Position numbers and translations under genes: made by a program. Below are positions 50,266 to 61,781 of a DNA stretch of 64,000 bases, in pieces. Position 1 is the first letter of the stretch. Every line of letters starts with the position of its first letter. The notes under the pieces are model-generated. The model was not told the origin of the DNA. It saw only the letters and a program-made list of their open reading frames with translations, and made no database searches. Where the stretch lies: assembly GCA_013076295.1 (NCBI GenBank), contig RQOL01000528.1, forward strand, positions 1 through 64,000. The letters run 5' to 3'. This stretch comes from Sanderia malayensis. Lineage: Eukaryota; Cnidaria; Scyphozoa; Semaeostomeae; Pelagiidae.

Positions 50266-51074
50266 TGTGGGAAGGAATTTTTTTTCATTACTGTAATTTA
50301 TGTGAATCATGATTACTTTTCATTAGGGTAAATTGTGGGAAAGAATGCTATATTTTTTTAGCTCTTTTTACGTGGAATGGTGTGTAAATTGTGAGAATCA
50401 ATGTCAACTTTCATCAGTCTAAATTGTGGGAATGAATGTCACTTTTCATTAGTGCAAATTGTGGGAATGAATATTATCTTCTTTGTCTGTTTTTACCGTT
50501 TTTGCGTGGATTCACGTGTAAGTTGTGGGGATGAAGGTTCTTTTTCATTGCTGCAAATTGTGGGAATGAATGCTCTATTATTGTTTAGTTTTAGCTGTTC
50601 TTACGTTGATTCGTGTGTAGATTGTGGAAAGGAAATTTTTTTCATTACTGTAATTTATGTGAATTATGGTTACCTTTCATTAGTGTAAATTGTGGGAATG
50701 AATTTTTTTCATTACTGTAATGTGTGGGAATCAATGTTACTTTTCATTAGTGTAATTTGTGGGAAAGAATGCTATTTTTTAGCTCTTTTTACGTGGAATA
50801 ATATGTAAATTGTGGAAATCAATGTCAACTTTCATCAGTGTAAATTGTGGCAATGAATGTCACTTGTCATTAGTGTAAATGGTGGGAATGAATATCATCT
50901 TTTTTATCTGTTTTTGCCGTTTTTGCGTGGATTCGTGTGTAAATTGTCGGAATGAATTTCTTTTCATTATTGTAATGTGTTGAAATCAATGTCAACTTTC
51001 ATCAGTCTAAATTGTGCGAATGAATATCACTTTTTATTAGTGTAAACTGTGCGTGTGAATGCTGCATTATTGAT

Positions 51075-51076
51075 TA
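51075..51076 (+). other. Empty transposon target site (TA), paralogue 4
   Basis: This TA is the counterpart of 21,202 at an offset of 29,873. The associated spacer at 51,257 is preceded by a private GAAGGTTAATATG in place of GAATGTTAATATG. Confidence 0.88.
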
Positions 51077-54000
51077 GCTTTGGCTGTTTTTAACGTTGAT
51101 TCGTGTGGATATTGTGAGAATGATTTTTTTTCATTACTGTAATTTGTGGGAATGAATGTTTATTTTCATTAGTGCAAATTGTGGGAATAAATGTCATATT
51201 TTTATTAGTTTTAGGTTTACTTATGTTGATTCGTGTGTACATTGTGGGAATGAAGGTTAATATGACTGAAAAAGTAACTAAAAGTGTTTTCACTATTTTT
51301 CAGATGGATTAACGTAGATTCACGTGTGAAATGTGGGAATGGGTGTAAATCTTGAACTGACAAAAGTTGTGGGAATGAATGTTACTTTTCATTAGTGTAA
51401 ATTGTTGGAAAGAATGTTATATACTTTTTAGCTCTTTTTACATGGAATAATGTGTAAATTGTGGGAATCGATGTCATTTCTCAACAGTCTAAATTGTGGG
51501 AATGAATGTTTCTTTTCATTAGTCCAAATTGTGGGAATGAACTTTAAGTTTTTATTAGTTTTAGGTGTTTTTATGCTGATTCGTGTGTAAATTGTAGAAA
51601 TGAAGGTTATTTTTCATTAGTGCAAATGGTGGGAATGAATATTATCTTTTTTATCTCTTTTTACCGTTTTTGCGTGGATCCATGTGTAAGTTGTGGGGAT
51701 GAAGGTTATTTTTCATTACTGCAAATTGTGGAAATGAATGCTCTATTATTGATTAGTTTTAGCTGTTCTTACGTTGATTCGTGTGTAAAATGCGGGAAGG
51801 AATTTTTTTCATTACTGTAATTTATGTCAATCATGGTTACTATTCATTAGTGTAAATTGTGGGAATGAACTTTCAATTTTTATTAGTTTTAAGTGTATTT
51901 ATGTTGATTCGTGTGTAAGTTGTGGCAATCAATGTCAACTTTCATCAGTCTAAATTGTGGGAATGAATGTCACTTTTCATTAGTGTAAATTGTGGGAATG
52001 AATATTATCTTTTTTATCTCTTTTTACCGTTTTTGCGTGGATCCATGTGTAAATTGTTGGGATGAAGGTTATTTTTCATTACTGCAAATTGTGGGAATGA
52101 ATCCTCTATTATTGTTTAGTTTTAACTGTTCTTACGTTGATTCGTGTGTAAATTTGTGGGAAGGAATTTTTTTTCATTACTGTAATTTATCTGAATCATG
52201 GTTACTTTTAATTAGTGTAAATTGTGGGAATGAACTTTAAATTTTTATTAGTTTTAAGTGTATTTATGTTGATTCGTGTGTAAGTTGTGGCAATCAATGT
52301 CAACTTTCATGAGTCTAAATTGTGGGAATGAATGTCACTTTTCATTAGTGTAAATTGTGGGAATGAATTGCACGTTTCATTAGTGTAAATTGTGGGAATG
52401 AATGGCACTTTTCATTAGTATAAATTGTGGGAACGAATATTATCTTCTTTATCTGTTTTTACCGTTTTTGCGTGAATTCACGTGTAAGTTGTGGGGATGA
52501 AGGTTCTTTTTCATTGCTGCAAATTGTGGGAATGAATGCTCTATTATTGTTTAGTTTTAGCTGTTCTTACGTTGATTCGTGTGTAGATTGTGGAAAGGAA
52601 TTTTTTTTCATTACTGTAATTTATGTAAATTATGGTTACCTTTCATTAGTGTAAATTGTGGGAATGAATTTTTTTCATTACTGTAATGTGTGGGAATCAA
52701 TGTTACTTTTCATTAGTGTAATTTGTGGGAAAGAATGCTATTTTTTAGCTCTTTTTACGTGGAATAATATGTAAATTGTGGGAATCAATGTCAACTTTCA
52801 TCAGTGTAAATTGTGGCAATGAATGTCACTTGTCATTAGTGTAAATGGTGGGAATGAATATTATCTTTTTTATCTCTTTTTACCGTTTTTGCGTGGATCC
52901 ATGTGTAAATTGTTGGGATGAAGGTTATTTTTCATTACTGCAAATTGTGGGAATGAATGCTCTATTATTGATTAGTTTTAGCTTTTCTTACGTTGATTCG
53001 TGTGCAAATTGCATGATGGAATTTTTTTCACTACTGTAATTTATGTGAATCATGGTTACTTTTCATTAGTCTAAATTGTGGGAATTAACTTTAAAATTTT
53101 ATTAGTTTTAGGTGTGTTTGTGTTGATTCGTGTGTAAGTTGTGGCAATCAATGTCAACTTTAATTAGTCTAAACTGTGGCAATGAATATAATCTTTTTGA
53201 TCTCTTTTTACCGTTTTTGCGTGGGTTCATGTGTAAATTGTGGGGATGAAGGTTATTTTTCATTACTGCAAATTGCGGGAATGAATCCTCTATTATTGCT
53301 TAGTTTTAACTGTTCTTACGTTGACTCGTGTGTAAATTGTGGGAAGGAATTTTTTTCATTACTGTAATTTATGTGAATCATGGTTACTGTTCATTAGTGT
53401 AAATTGTGGGAAAGAATGCTACATACTTTTTAGCTCTTTTAACGTGGAATAATGTGTAAATTGTGGGAATCAATGTCATTTCTCAACAGTCTAAATTGTG
53501 GGAATGAATGTTTCTTTTCATTAGTGCAAATTGTGGGAATGAACCTTAAGTTTTAATTAGTTTTAGGTGTTTTTATGTAAGTTCGTGTGTAAGTTGTGGG
53601 AATGAAGGTAATGTTTCATTAGTGTAAATTGTGGGAATGAATATTATCTTTTTTATCTGTTTTTACTGTTTTTGCGTGGGTTCATGTGTAAATTGTGGGG
53701 ATGAAGGTTATTTTCCATTACTGAAAATTGCGGGAATGAATCCTTTATTATTGTTTAGTTTTAGCTCTTCTTACGTTGATTCGTGTGTAAATTGTGGGAA
53801 GGAATTTTTTTTCATTACTGTAATTTATGTGAATCATGGTTACTTTTCATTAGTGTAAATTGTGGGAAAGGATGTCATATTTTTATTAGTTTTAGGTGTA
53901 TTTATGTTGATTCATGTGTAAGTTGTGGGAATCAATGTCAACTTTCGTCAGTCTAAGTTGTGGGAATGAATGTCACTTTTCATTAGTGTAAATTGTTTGA

Positions 54001-55328
54001 ATGAAAATTATCTTCTTTATCTGTTTTTACCGTTTTTGCGTGGATTCATGTGTAAATTGTGGGAATAATTTTATTTTTATTACTGTAACTTGTGGGAATG
54101 AATGTCACTTTCCTTTAGTGCAAATTGCGGGAAAGAACGTTAAATTTTTATCTGTTTTTGCCGTTTTTGCGTGGATTCGTGTGTAAATTGTGGGAATGAA
54201 TTTTTTTCATTACTGTAATGTGTGGGAATCAATGTTACTTTTCATTAGTGTAAATTGTGGGAATGAATGTCACTTTTCATTAGTGTAAATTGTGGGAATG
54301 AATATTATCTTTTTTATCTGTTTTTACCGTTTTTGCGTGGATTCATGTGTAAATTGTGGGGATGAACGTTATTTTTCATTACTGCAAATTGTGGGAATGA
54401 ATGTTTCTTTTCATTAGTGCACATTGTGGGAATGAATATTATGTTTTTTATCTGCTTTTACCGTTTTTGCGTGGATTCATGTGTAAATTGTGGGCATGAA
54501 GGTTATTTTCCATTACTGCAAATTGCGGGAATGAATCCTTTATTATTGTTTAGTTTTAGCTGTTCTTACGTTGATTCGTGTGTAAATTGTGGGAGAATAT
54601 CACTTTTCATTAGTGTAAATTGTGGGAATGAATATTATCTTCTTTGTCTGTTTTTCCCATTTTTGCGTGGATACATGTGCAAATTGTGGGGATGAAGGTT
54701 ATTTTTCATTACTGCAAATTGTGGGAATGAAAGTCATATTTTTATCTCTTTTTGCCGTTTTTGCGTGGATTCGTGTAAAAAATGTGGGAATGACTTTTTT
54801 TTCACTACTGTAATGTGTGGAAATCAATGTTACTGTTCATTAGTGTAATTTGTGGGAAAGAATGCTATATTTTTTTTAGCTCTTTTCACGTGGAACAATG
54901 TGTAAATTGTGGGAATCAATGTCAACTTTCATCAGTCTAAATTGTGGGAATGAATGTCATACTTTTATCTGTTTTTTCCGTTTTTGCATGGATTCGTGTG
55001 TAAATTATGGGAATTAATGCCTTTTAATTACTCTAATGTGTGGGAATCAATGTTACTTTTCATTAGTGTAAATTGTGGGAGAGAATGCTATATTTTTTTT
55101 AGCTGTTTTTACGTGGAGTAATGTGTAAATTGTGGGAATCAATGTCAACTTTCATCAGTCTAAAATGTGGGAATGAATGTCACTTTTCAATAGTGCAAAT
55201 TGTGGGAATGAATATTATCTTCTTTGTCTGTTTTTACCGTTTTTGCGTGGATTCACGTGTAAATTGTGGGGATGAAGGTTGCCTTTCATTGCTGCAAATT
55301 GTGGGAATGAATGCTCTATCATTGTTTA

Positions 55329-55361
55329 GTTTTAGCTGTTCTTACGTTGAACAGCTAAAAC
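55329..55361. repeat. Perfect 13-bp-arm hairpin, copy 5
   Basis: Same arms and loop; it is a second paralogue of the 26,527 copy, at an offset of 28,802. Confidence 0.9.
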
Positions 55362-56170
55362 TGTGGGAAGGAATTTTTTTTCATTACTGTAATTTATGTG
55401 AATCATGATTACTTTTCATTAGGGTAATTTGTGGGAAAGAATGCTATATTTTTTTAGCTCTTTTTACGTGGAATGGTGTGTAAATTGTGGGAATCAATGT
55501 CAACTTTCATCAGTCTAAATTGTGGGAATGAATGTCATTTTTCATTAGTGCAAATTGTGGGAATGAATATTATCTTCTTTGTCTGTTTTTACCGTTTTTG
55601 CGTGGATTCACGTGTAAGTTGTGGGGATGAAGGTTCTTTTTCATTGCTGCAAATTGTGGGATTGAATGCTCTATTATTGTTTAGTTTTAGCTGTTCTTAC
55701 GTTGATTCGTGTGTAGATTGTGGAAAGGAATTTTTTTTCTTTACTGTAATTTATGTGAATTATGGTTACCTTTCATTAGTGTAAATTGTGGGAATGAATT
55801 TTTTTCATTACTGTAATGTGTGGGAATCAATGTTACTTTTCATTAGTGTAATTTGTGGGAAAGAATGCTATTTTTTAGCTCTTTTTACGTGGAATAATAT
55901 GTAAATTGTGGGAATCAATGTCAACTTTCATCAGTGTAAATTGTGGCAATGAATGTCACTTGTCATTAGTGTAAATGGTGGGAATGAATATCATCTTTTT
56001 TATCTGTTTTTGCCGTTTTTGCGTGGATTCGTGTGTAAATTGTCGGAATGAATTTCTTTTCATTATTGTAATGTGTGGAAATCAATGTCAACTTTCATCA
56101 GTCTAAATTGCGCGAATGAATATCACTTTTTATTAGTGGAAACTGTGCGTGTGAATGCTGCATTATTGAT

Positions 56171-56172
56171 TA
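56171..56172 (+). other. Empty transposon target site (TA), paralogue 5
   Basis: This site lies in the roughly 747-bp stretch that super-block II has in addition to the 27-kb paralogue. Upstream it has private changes ATTGCGCGAATG and AGTGGAAACTG. The spacer follows at 56,353. Confidence 0.88.
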
Positions 56173-59056
56173 GCTTTGGCTGTTTTTAACGTTGATTCGT
56201 GTGGATATTGTGAGAATGATTTTTTTTCATTACTGTAATTTGTGGGAATGAATGTTTATTTTCATTAGTGCAAATTATGGGAATAAATGTCATATTTTTA
56301 TTAGTTTTAGGTTTACTTATGTTGATTCGTGTGTACATTGTGGGAATGAATGTTAATATGACTGAAAAAGTAACTAAAAGTGTTTTCACTATTTTTCAGA
56401 TGGATTAACGTAGATTCACGTGTGAAATGTGGGAATGGGTGTAAATCTTGAACTGACAAAAGTTGTGGGAATGAATGTTACTTTTCATTAGTGTAAATTG
56501 TTGGAAAGAATGTTATATACTTTTTAGCTCTTTTTACATGGAATAATGTGTAAATTGTGGGAATCGATGTCATTTCTCAACAGTCTAAATTGTGGGAATG
56601 GAAGTTTCTTTTCATTAGTCCAAATTGTGGGAATGAACTTTAAGTTTTTAGTAGTTTTAGGTGTTTTTATGTTGATTCGTGTGTAAATTGTAGAAATGAA
56701 GGTTATTTTTCATTAGTGCAAATGGTGGGAATGAATATTATCTTTTTTATCTCTTTTTACCGTTTTTGCGTGGATCCATGTGTAAATTGTGGGAATGAAT
56801 TTTTTTTCATTACTGTAATGTGTGGAAATCAATGTTACTGTTCATTAGTGTAATTTGTGGGAAAGAATGCTATATTTTTTTAGCTCTTTTTACGTGGAAC
56901 AATGTGTAAATTGTGGGAATCAATGTCAACTTTCATCAGTCTAAATTGTGGGAATGAATGTCACTTTTCATTAGTGTAAATTGTGGGAATGAATATTATC
57001 TTTTTTATCTCTTTTTACCGTTTTTGCGTGGATCCATGTGTAAATTGTTGGGATGAAGGTTATTTTTCATTACTGCAAATTGTGGGAATGAATGCTCTAT
57101 TATTGATTAGTTTTAGCTTTTCTTACGTTGATTCGTGTGCAAATTGCATGATGGAATTTTTTTCACTACTGTAATTTATGTGAATCATGGTTACTTTTCA
57201 TTAGTGTAAATTGTGGGAAAGAATGCTATATACTGTTTAGCTCTTTTTACGTGTAATAATGTATAAATTGTGGGAATCAATGTCATTTCTCAACAGTCTA
57301 AATTGTGGGAATGAATGTCACCTTTCATTAGTGTAAATTGTGGGAATGAATATTATCTTTTTTATCTGTTTTTACCGTTTTTGCGTGGATTCATGTGTAA
57401 ATTGTGGGGATGAAGGTTATTTTTCATTACTGCAAATTGCGGGAATGAATCCTCTATTATTGTTTAGTCTTAGCTGTTCTTACGTTGATTCGTGTGTAAA
57501 TTGTGGGAAGGAATTTTTTTTCATTACTGCTATTTATGTGAATCATGGTTACTTTTCATTAGTGTAAATTGTGGGAAAGAATGCTATATACTGTTTAGCT
57601 CTTTTTACGTGTAATAATGTATAAATTGTGGGAATCAATGTCATTTCTCAACAGTCTAAATTGTGGGAATGAATGTCACCTTTCATTAGTGTAAATTGTG
57701 GGAATGAATATTATCTTTTTTATCTGTTTTTACCGTTTTTGCGTGGATTCATGTGTAAATTGTGGGGATGAAGGTTATTTTTCATTACTGCAAATTGCGG
57801 GAATGAATCCTCTATTATTGTTTAGTTTTAGCTGTTTTTACGTTGATTCGTGTTTAAATTGTGGGAAGGAATATCACTTTTCATTAGTGTAAATTGTGGG
57901 AATGAATATTATCTTCTTTGTCTGTTTTTCCCATTTTTGCGTGGATACATGTGCAAATTGTGGGGATGAAGGCTATTCTTCATTACTGCAAATTGTGGGA
58001 ATGAAAGTCATATTTTTATCTCTTTTTGCCGTTTTTGCGTGGATTCGTGTAGAAAATGTGGGAATGAATTTTTTTCACTACTGTAATGTGTGGAAATCAA
58101 TGTTACTGTTCATTAGTGTAATTTGTGGGAAAGAATGCTATATTTTTTTTAGCTCTTTTCACGTGGAACAATGTGTAAATTGTGGGAATCAATGTCAACT
58201 TTCATCAGTCTAAATTGTGGGAATGAATGTCACTCTTCATTAGGGTAAATTGTGGGCATGAATATTATCTTTTTTCTCCCTTTTCACCTTTTTTGCGTGG
58301 ATTCATGTGTAAATTGTGGGAATGAATGTCATACTTTTATCTGTTTTTTCCGTTTTTGCATGGATTCGTGTGTAAATTATGGGAATTAATGCCTTTTCAT
58401 TACTCTAATGTGTGGGAATCAATGTTACTTTTCATTAGTGTAATTTGTGGGAAAGAATGCTATATTTTTTTTGCTCTTTTTACGTGGAATAATGTGTAAA
58501 TTGTGGGAATCAATGTCAACTTTGATCGGTCTAAATTGTGGGAATGAATGTCACTTTCATTAGTGCAAATTGTTGGAATGAATATTATTATCTTTGTCTG
58601 TTTTTACCGTTTTTGCGTGGATTCACGTGTAAATTGTGGGGATGAAGGTTGTTTTTCATTACTGGAAATTGTGGGAATGAATGCTCTATTATTGTTTAGT
58701 TTTAGCTGTTCTTACGTTATTTCGTGTGTAAATTGTGGGAAGGAATTTTTTTTCATTACTGTAATTTATGTGAATCATGGTTACTTTTCATTAGTGTAAA
58801 TTGTGGGAGAGAATGCTATATTTTTTTTAGCTGTTTTTACGTGGAGTAATGTGTAAATTGTGGGAATCAATGTCAACTTTCATCAGTCTAAATTGTGGGA
58901 ATGAATGTCACTTTTCAATAGTGCAAATTGTGGGAATGAATATTATCTTCTTTGTCTGTTTTTACCGTTTTTGCGTGGATTCACGTGTAAATTGTGGGGA
59001 TGAAGGTTGTTTTTCATTGCTGCAAATTGTGGGAATGAATGCTCTATCATTGTTTA

Positions 59057-59089
59057 GTTTTAGCTGTTCTTACGTTGAACAGCTAAAAC
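59057..59089. repeat. Perfect 13-bp-arm hairpin, copy 6
   Basis: Same arms and loop; it is the paralogue of 29,508 in the second 1,881-bp HOR pair. Confidence 0.9.
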
Positions 59090-59898
59090 TGTGGGAAGGA
59101 ATTTTTTTTCATTACTGTAATTTATGTGAATCATGATTACTTTTCATTAGGGTAAATTGTGGGAAAGAATGCTATATTTTTTTAGCTGTTTTTACGTGGA
59201 ATAGTGTGTAAATTGTGGGAATCAATGTCAACTTTCATCAGTCTAAATTGTGGGAATGAATGTCACTTTTCATTAGTGCAAATTGTGGGAATGAATATTA
59301 TCTTCTTTGTCTGTTTTTACCGTTTTTGCGTGGATTCACGTGTAAGTTGTGGGGATGAAGGTTCTTTTTCATTGCTGCAAATTGTGGGAATGAATGCTCT
59401 ATTATTGTTTAGTTTTAGCTGTTCTTACGTTGATTCGTGTGTGGATTGTGGAAAGGAATTTTTTTTCATTACTGTAATTTATGTGAATTATGGTTACCTT
59501 TCATTAGTGTAAATTGTGGGAATGAATTTTTTTCATTACTGTAATGTGTGGGAATCAATGTTACTTTTCATTAGTGTAATTTGTGGGAAAGAATGCTATT
59601 TTTTAGCTCTTTTTACGTGGAATAATATGTAAATTGTGGGAATCAATGTCAACTTTCATCAGTGTAAATTGTGGCAATGAATGTCACTTGTCATTAGTGT
59701 AAATGGTGGGAATGAATATCATCTTTTTTATCTGTTTTTGCCGTTTTTGCGTGGATTCGTGTGTAAATTGTCGGAATGAATTTCTTTTCATTATTGTAAT
59801 GTGTGGAAATCAATGTCAACTTTCATCAGTCTAAATTGTGCGAATGAATATCACTTTTTATTAGTGTAAACTGTGCGTGTGAATGCTGCATTATTGAT

Positions 59899-59900
59899 TA
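59899..59900 (+). other. Empty transposon target site (TA), paralogue 6
   Basis: This is the counterpart of 30,349 at an offset of 29,550, in the first unit of the second 1,881-bp HOR pair. It shares GAATATTTATTTTC downstream with 30,349, 32,230 and 61,780, against GAATGTTTATTTTC at 21,202, 51,075 and 56,171. Confidence 0.88.
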
Positions 59901-60937
59901 GCTTTGGCTGTTTTTAACGTTGATTCGTGTGGATATTGTGAGAATGATTTTTTTTCATTACTGTAATTTGTGGGAATGAATATTTATTTTCATTAGTGCA
60001 AATTGTGGGAATAAATGTCATATTTTTATTAGTTTTAGGTTTACTTATGTTGATTCGTGTGTACATTGTGGGAATGAATGTTAATATGACTGAAAAAGTA
60101 ACTAAAAGTGTTTTCACTATTTTTCAGATGGATTAACGTAGATTCACGTGTGAAATGTGGGAATGGGTGTAAATCTTGAACTGACAAAAGTTGTGGGAAT
60201 GAATGTTACTTTTCATTAGTGTAAATTGTTGGAAAGAATGTTATATACTTTTTAGCTCTTTTTACATGGAATAATGTGTAAATTGTGGGAATCGATGTCA
60301 TTTCTGAACAGTCTAAATTGTGGGAATGAATGTTTCTTTTCATTAGTCCAAATTGTGGGAATGAACTTTAAGTTTTTATTAGTTTTAGGTGTTTTTATGT
60401 TGATTCGTGTGTAAATTGTAGAAATGAAGGTTATTTTTCATTAGTGCAAATGGTGGGAATGAATATTATCTTTTTTATCTCTTTTTACCGTTTTTGCGTG
60501 GATCCATGTGTAAGTTGTGGGGATGAAGGTTATTTTTCATTACTGCAAATTGTGGGAATGAATGCTCTATTATTGTTTAGTTTTAGCTGTTCTTACGTTA
60601 TTTCGTGTGTAAATTGTGGGAAGGAATTTTTTTTCATTACTGTAATTTATGTGAATCATGGTTACTTTTCATTAGTGTAAATTGTGGGAGAGAATGCTAT
60701 ATTTTTTTTAGCTGTTTTTACGTGGAGTAATGTGTAAATTGTGGGAATCAATGTCAACTTTCATCAGTCTAAATTGTGGGAATGAATGTCACTTTTCAAT
60801 AGTGCAAATTGTGGGAATGAATATTATCTTCTTTGTCTGTTTTTACCGTTTTTGCGTGGATTCACGTGTAAATTGTGGGGATGAAGGTTGTTTTTCATTG
60901 CTGCAAATTGTGGGAATGAATGCTCTATCATTGTTTA

Positions 60938-60970
60938 GTTTTAGCTGTTCTTACGTTGAACAGCTAAAAC
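60938..60970. repeat. Perfect 13-bp-arm hairpin, copy 7
   Basis: Same arms and loop; it is the paralogue of 31,388 in the second 1,881-bp HOR pair. Confidence 0.9.
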
Positions 60971-61779
60971 TGTGGGAAGGAATTTTTTTTCATTACTGTA
61001 ATTTATGTGAATCATGATTACTTTTCATTAGGGTAAATTGTGGGAAAGAATGCTATATTTTTTTAGCTCTTTTTACGTGGAATAGTGTGTAAATTGTGGG
61101 AATCAATGTCAACTTTCATCAGTCTAAATTGTGGGAATGAATGTCACTTTTCATTAGTGCAAATTGTGGGAATGAATATTATCTTCTTTGTCTGTTTTTA
61201 CCGTTTTTGCGTGGATTCACGTGTAAGTTGTGGGGATGAAGGTTCTTTTTCATTGCTGCAAATTGTGGGAATGAATGCTCTATTATTGTTTAGTTTTAGC
61301 TGTTCTTACGTTGATTCGTGTGTGGATTGTGGAAAGGAATTTTTTTTCATTACTGTAATTTATGTGAATTATGGTTACCTTTCATTAGTGTAAATTGTGG
61401 GAATGAATTTTTTTCATTACTGTAATGTGTGGGAATCAATGTTACTTTTCATTAGTGTAATTTGTGGGAAAGAATGCTATTTTTTAGCTCTTTTTACGTG
61501 GAATAATATGTAAATTGTGGGAATCAATGTCAACTTTCATCAGTGTAAATTGTGGCAATGAATGTCACTTGTCATTAGTGTAAATGATGGGAATGAATAT
61601 CATCTTTTTTATCTGTTTTTGCCGTTTTTGCGTGGATTCGTGTGTAAATTGTCGGAATGAATTTCTTTTCATTATTGTAATGTGTGGAAATCAATGTCAA
61701 CTTTCATCAGTCTAAATTGTGCGAATGAATATCACTTTTTATTAGTGTAAACTGTGCGTGTGAATGCTGCATTATTGAT

Positions 61780-61781
61780 TA
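61780..61781 (+). other. Empty transposon target site (TA), paralogue 7
   Basis: This is the counterpart of 32,230 at an offset of 29,550 and lies 1,881 bp after the previous empty site. The spacer follows at 61,962. Confidence 0.88.

Larger units (their letters stand above)
48370..51600 (+). repeat. Mosaic array, first 24-27-kb-like, then 21-kb-like
   Basis: At about 48,370 the sequence leaves the 20.46-kb paralogue and continues as the 24.24-kb paralogue (offset 24,126, then 23,706 because the 420-bp duplication is absent). Between about 50.7 and 50.95 kb it changes to the 21-kb type: the variant GTGTTGAAATC occurs near 51.0 and 21.1 kb, where the 30-kb paralogue has GTGTGGAAATC. No gene is present. 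Confidence 0.7.
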
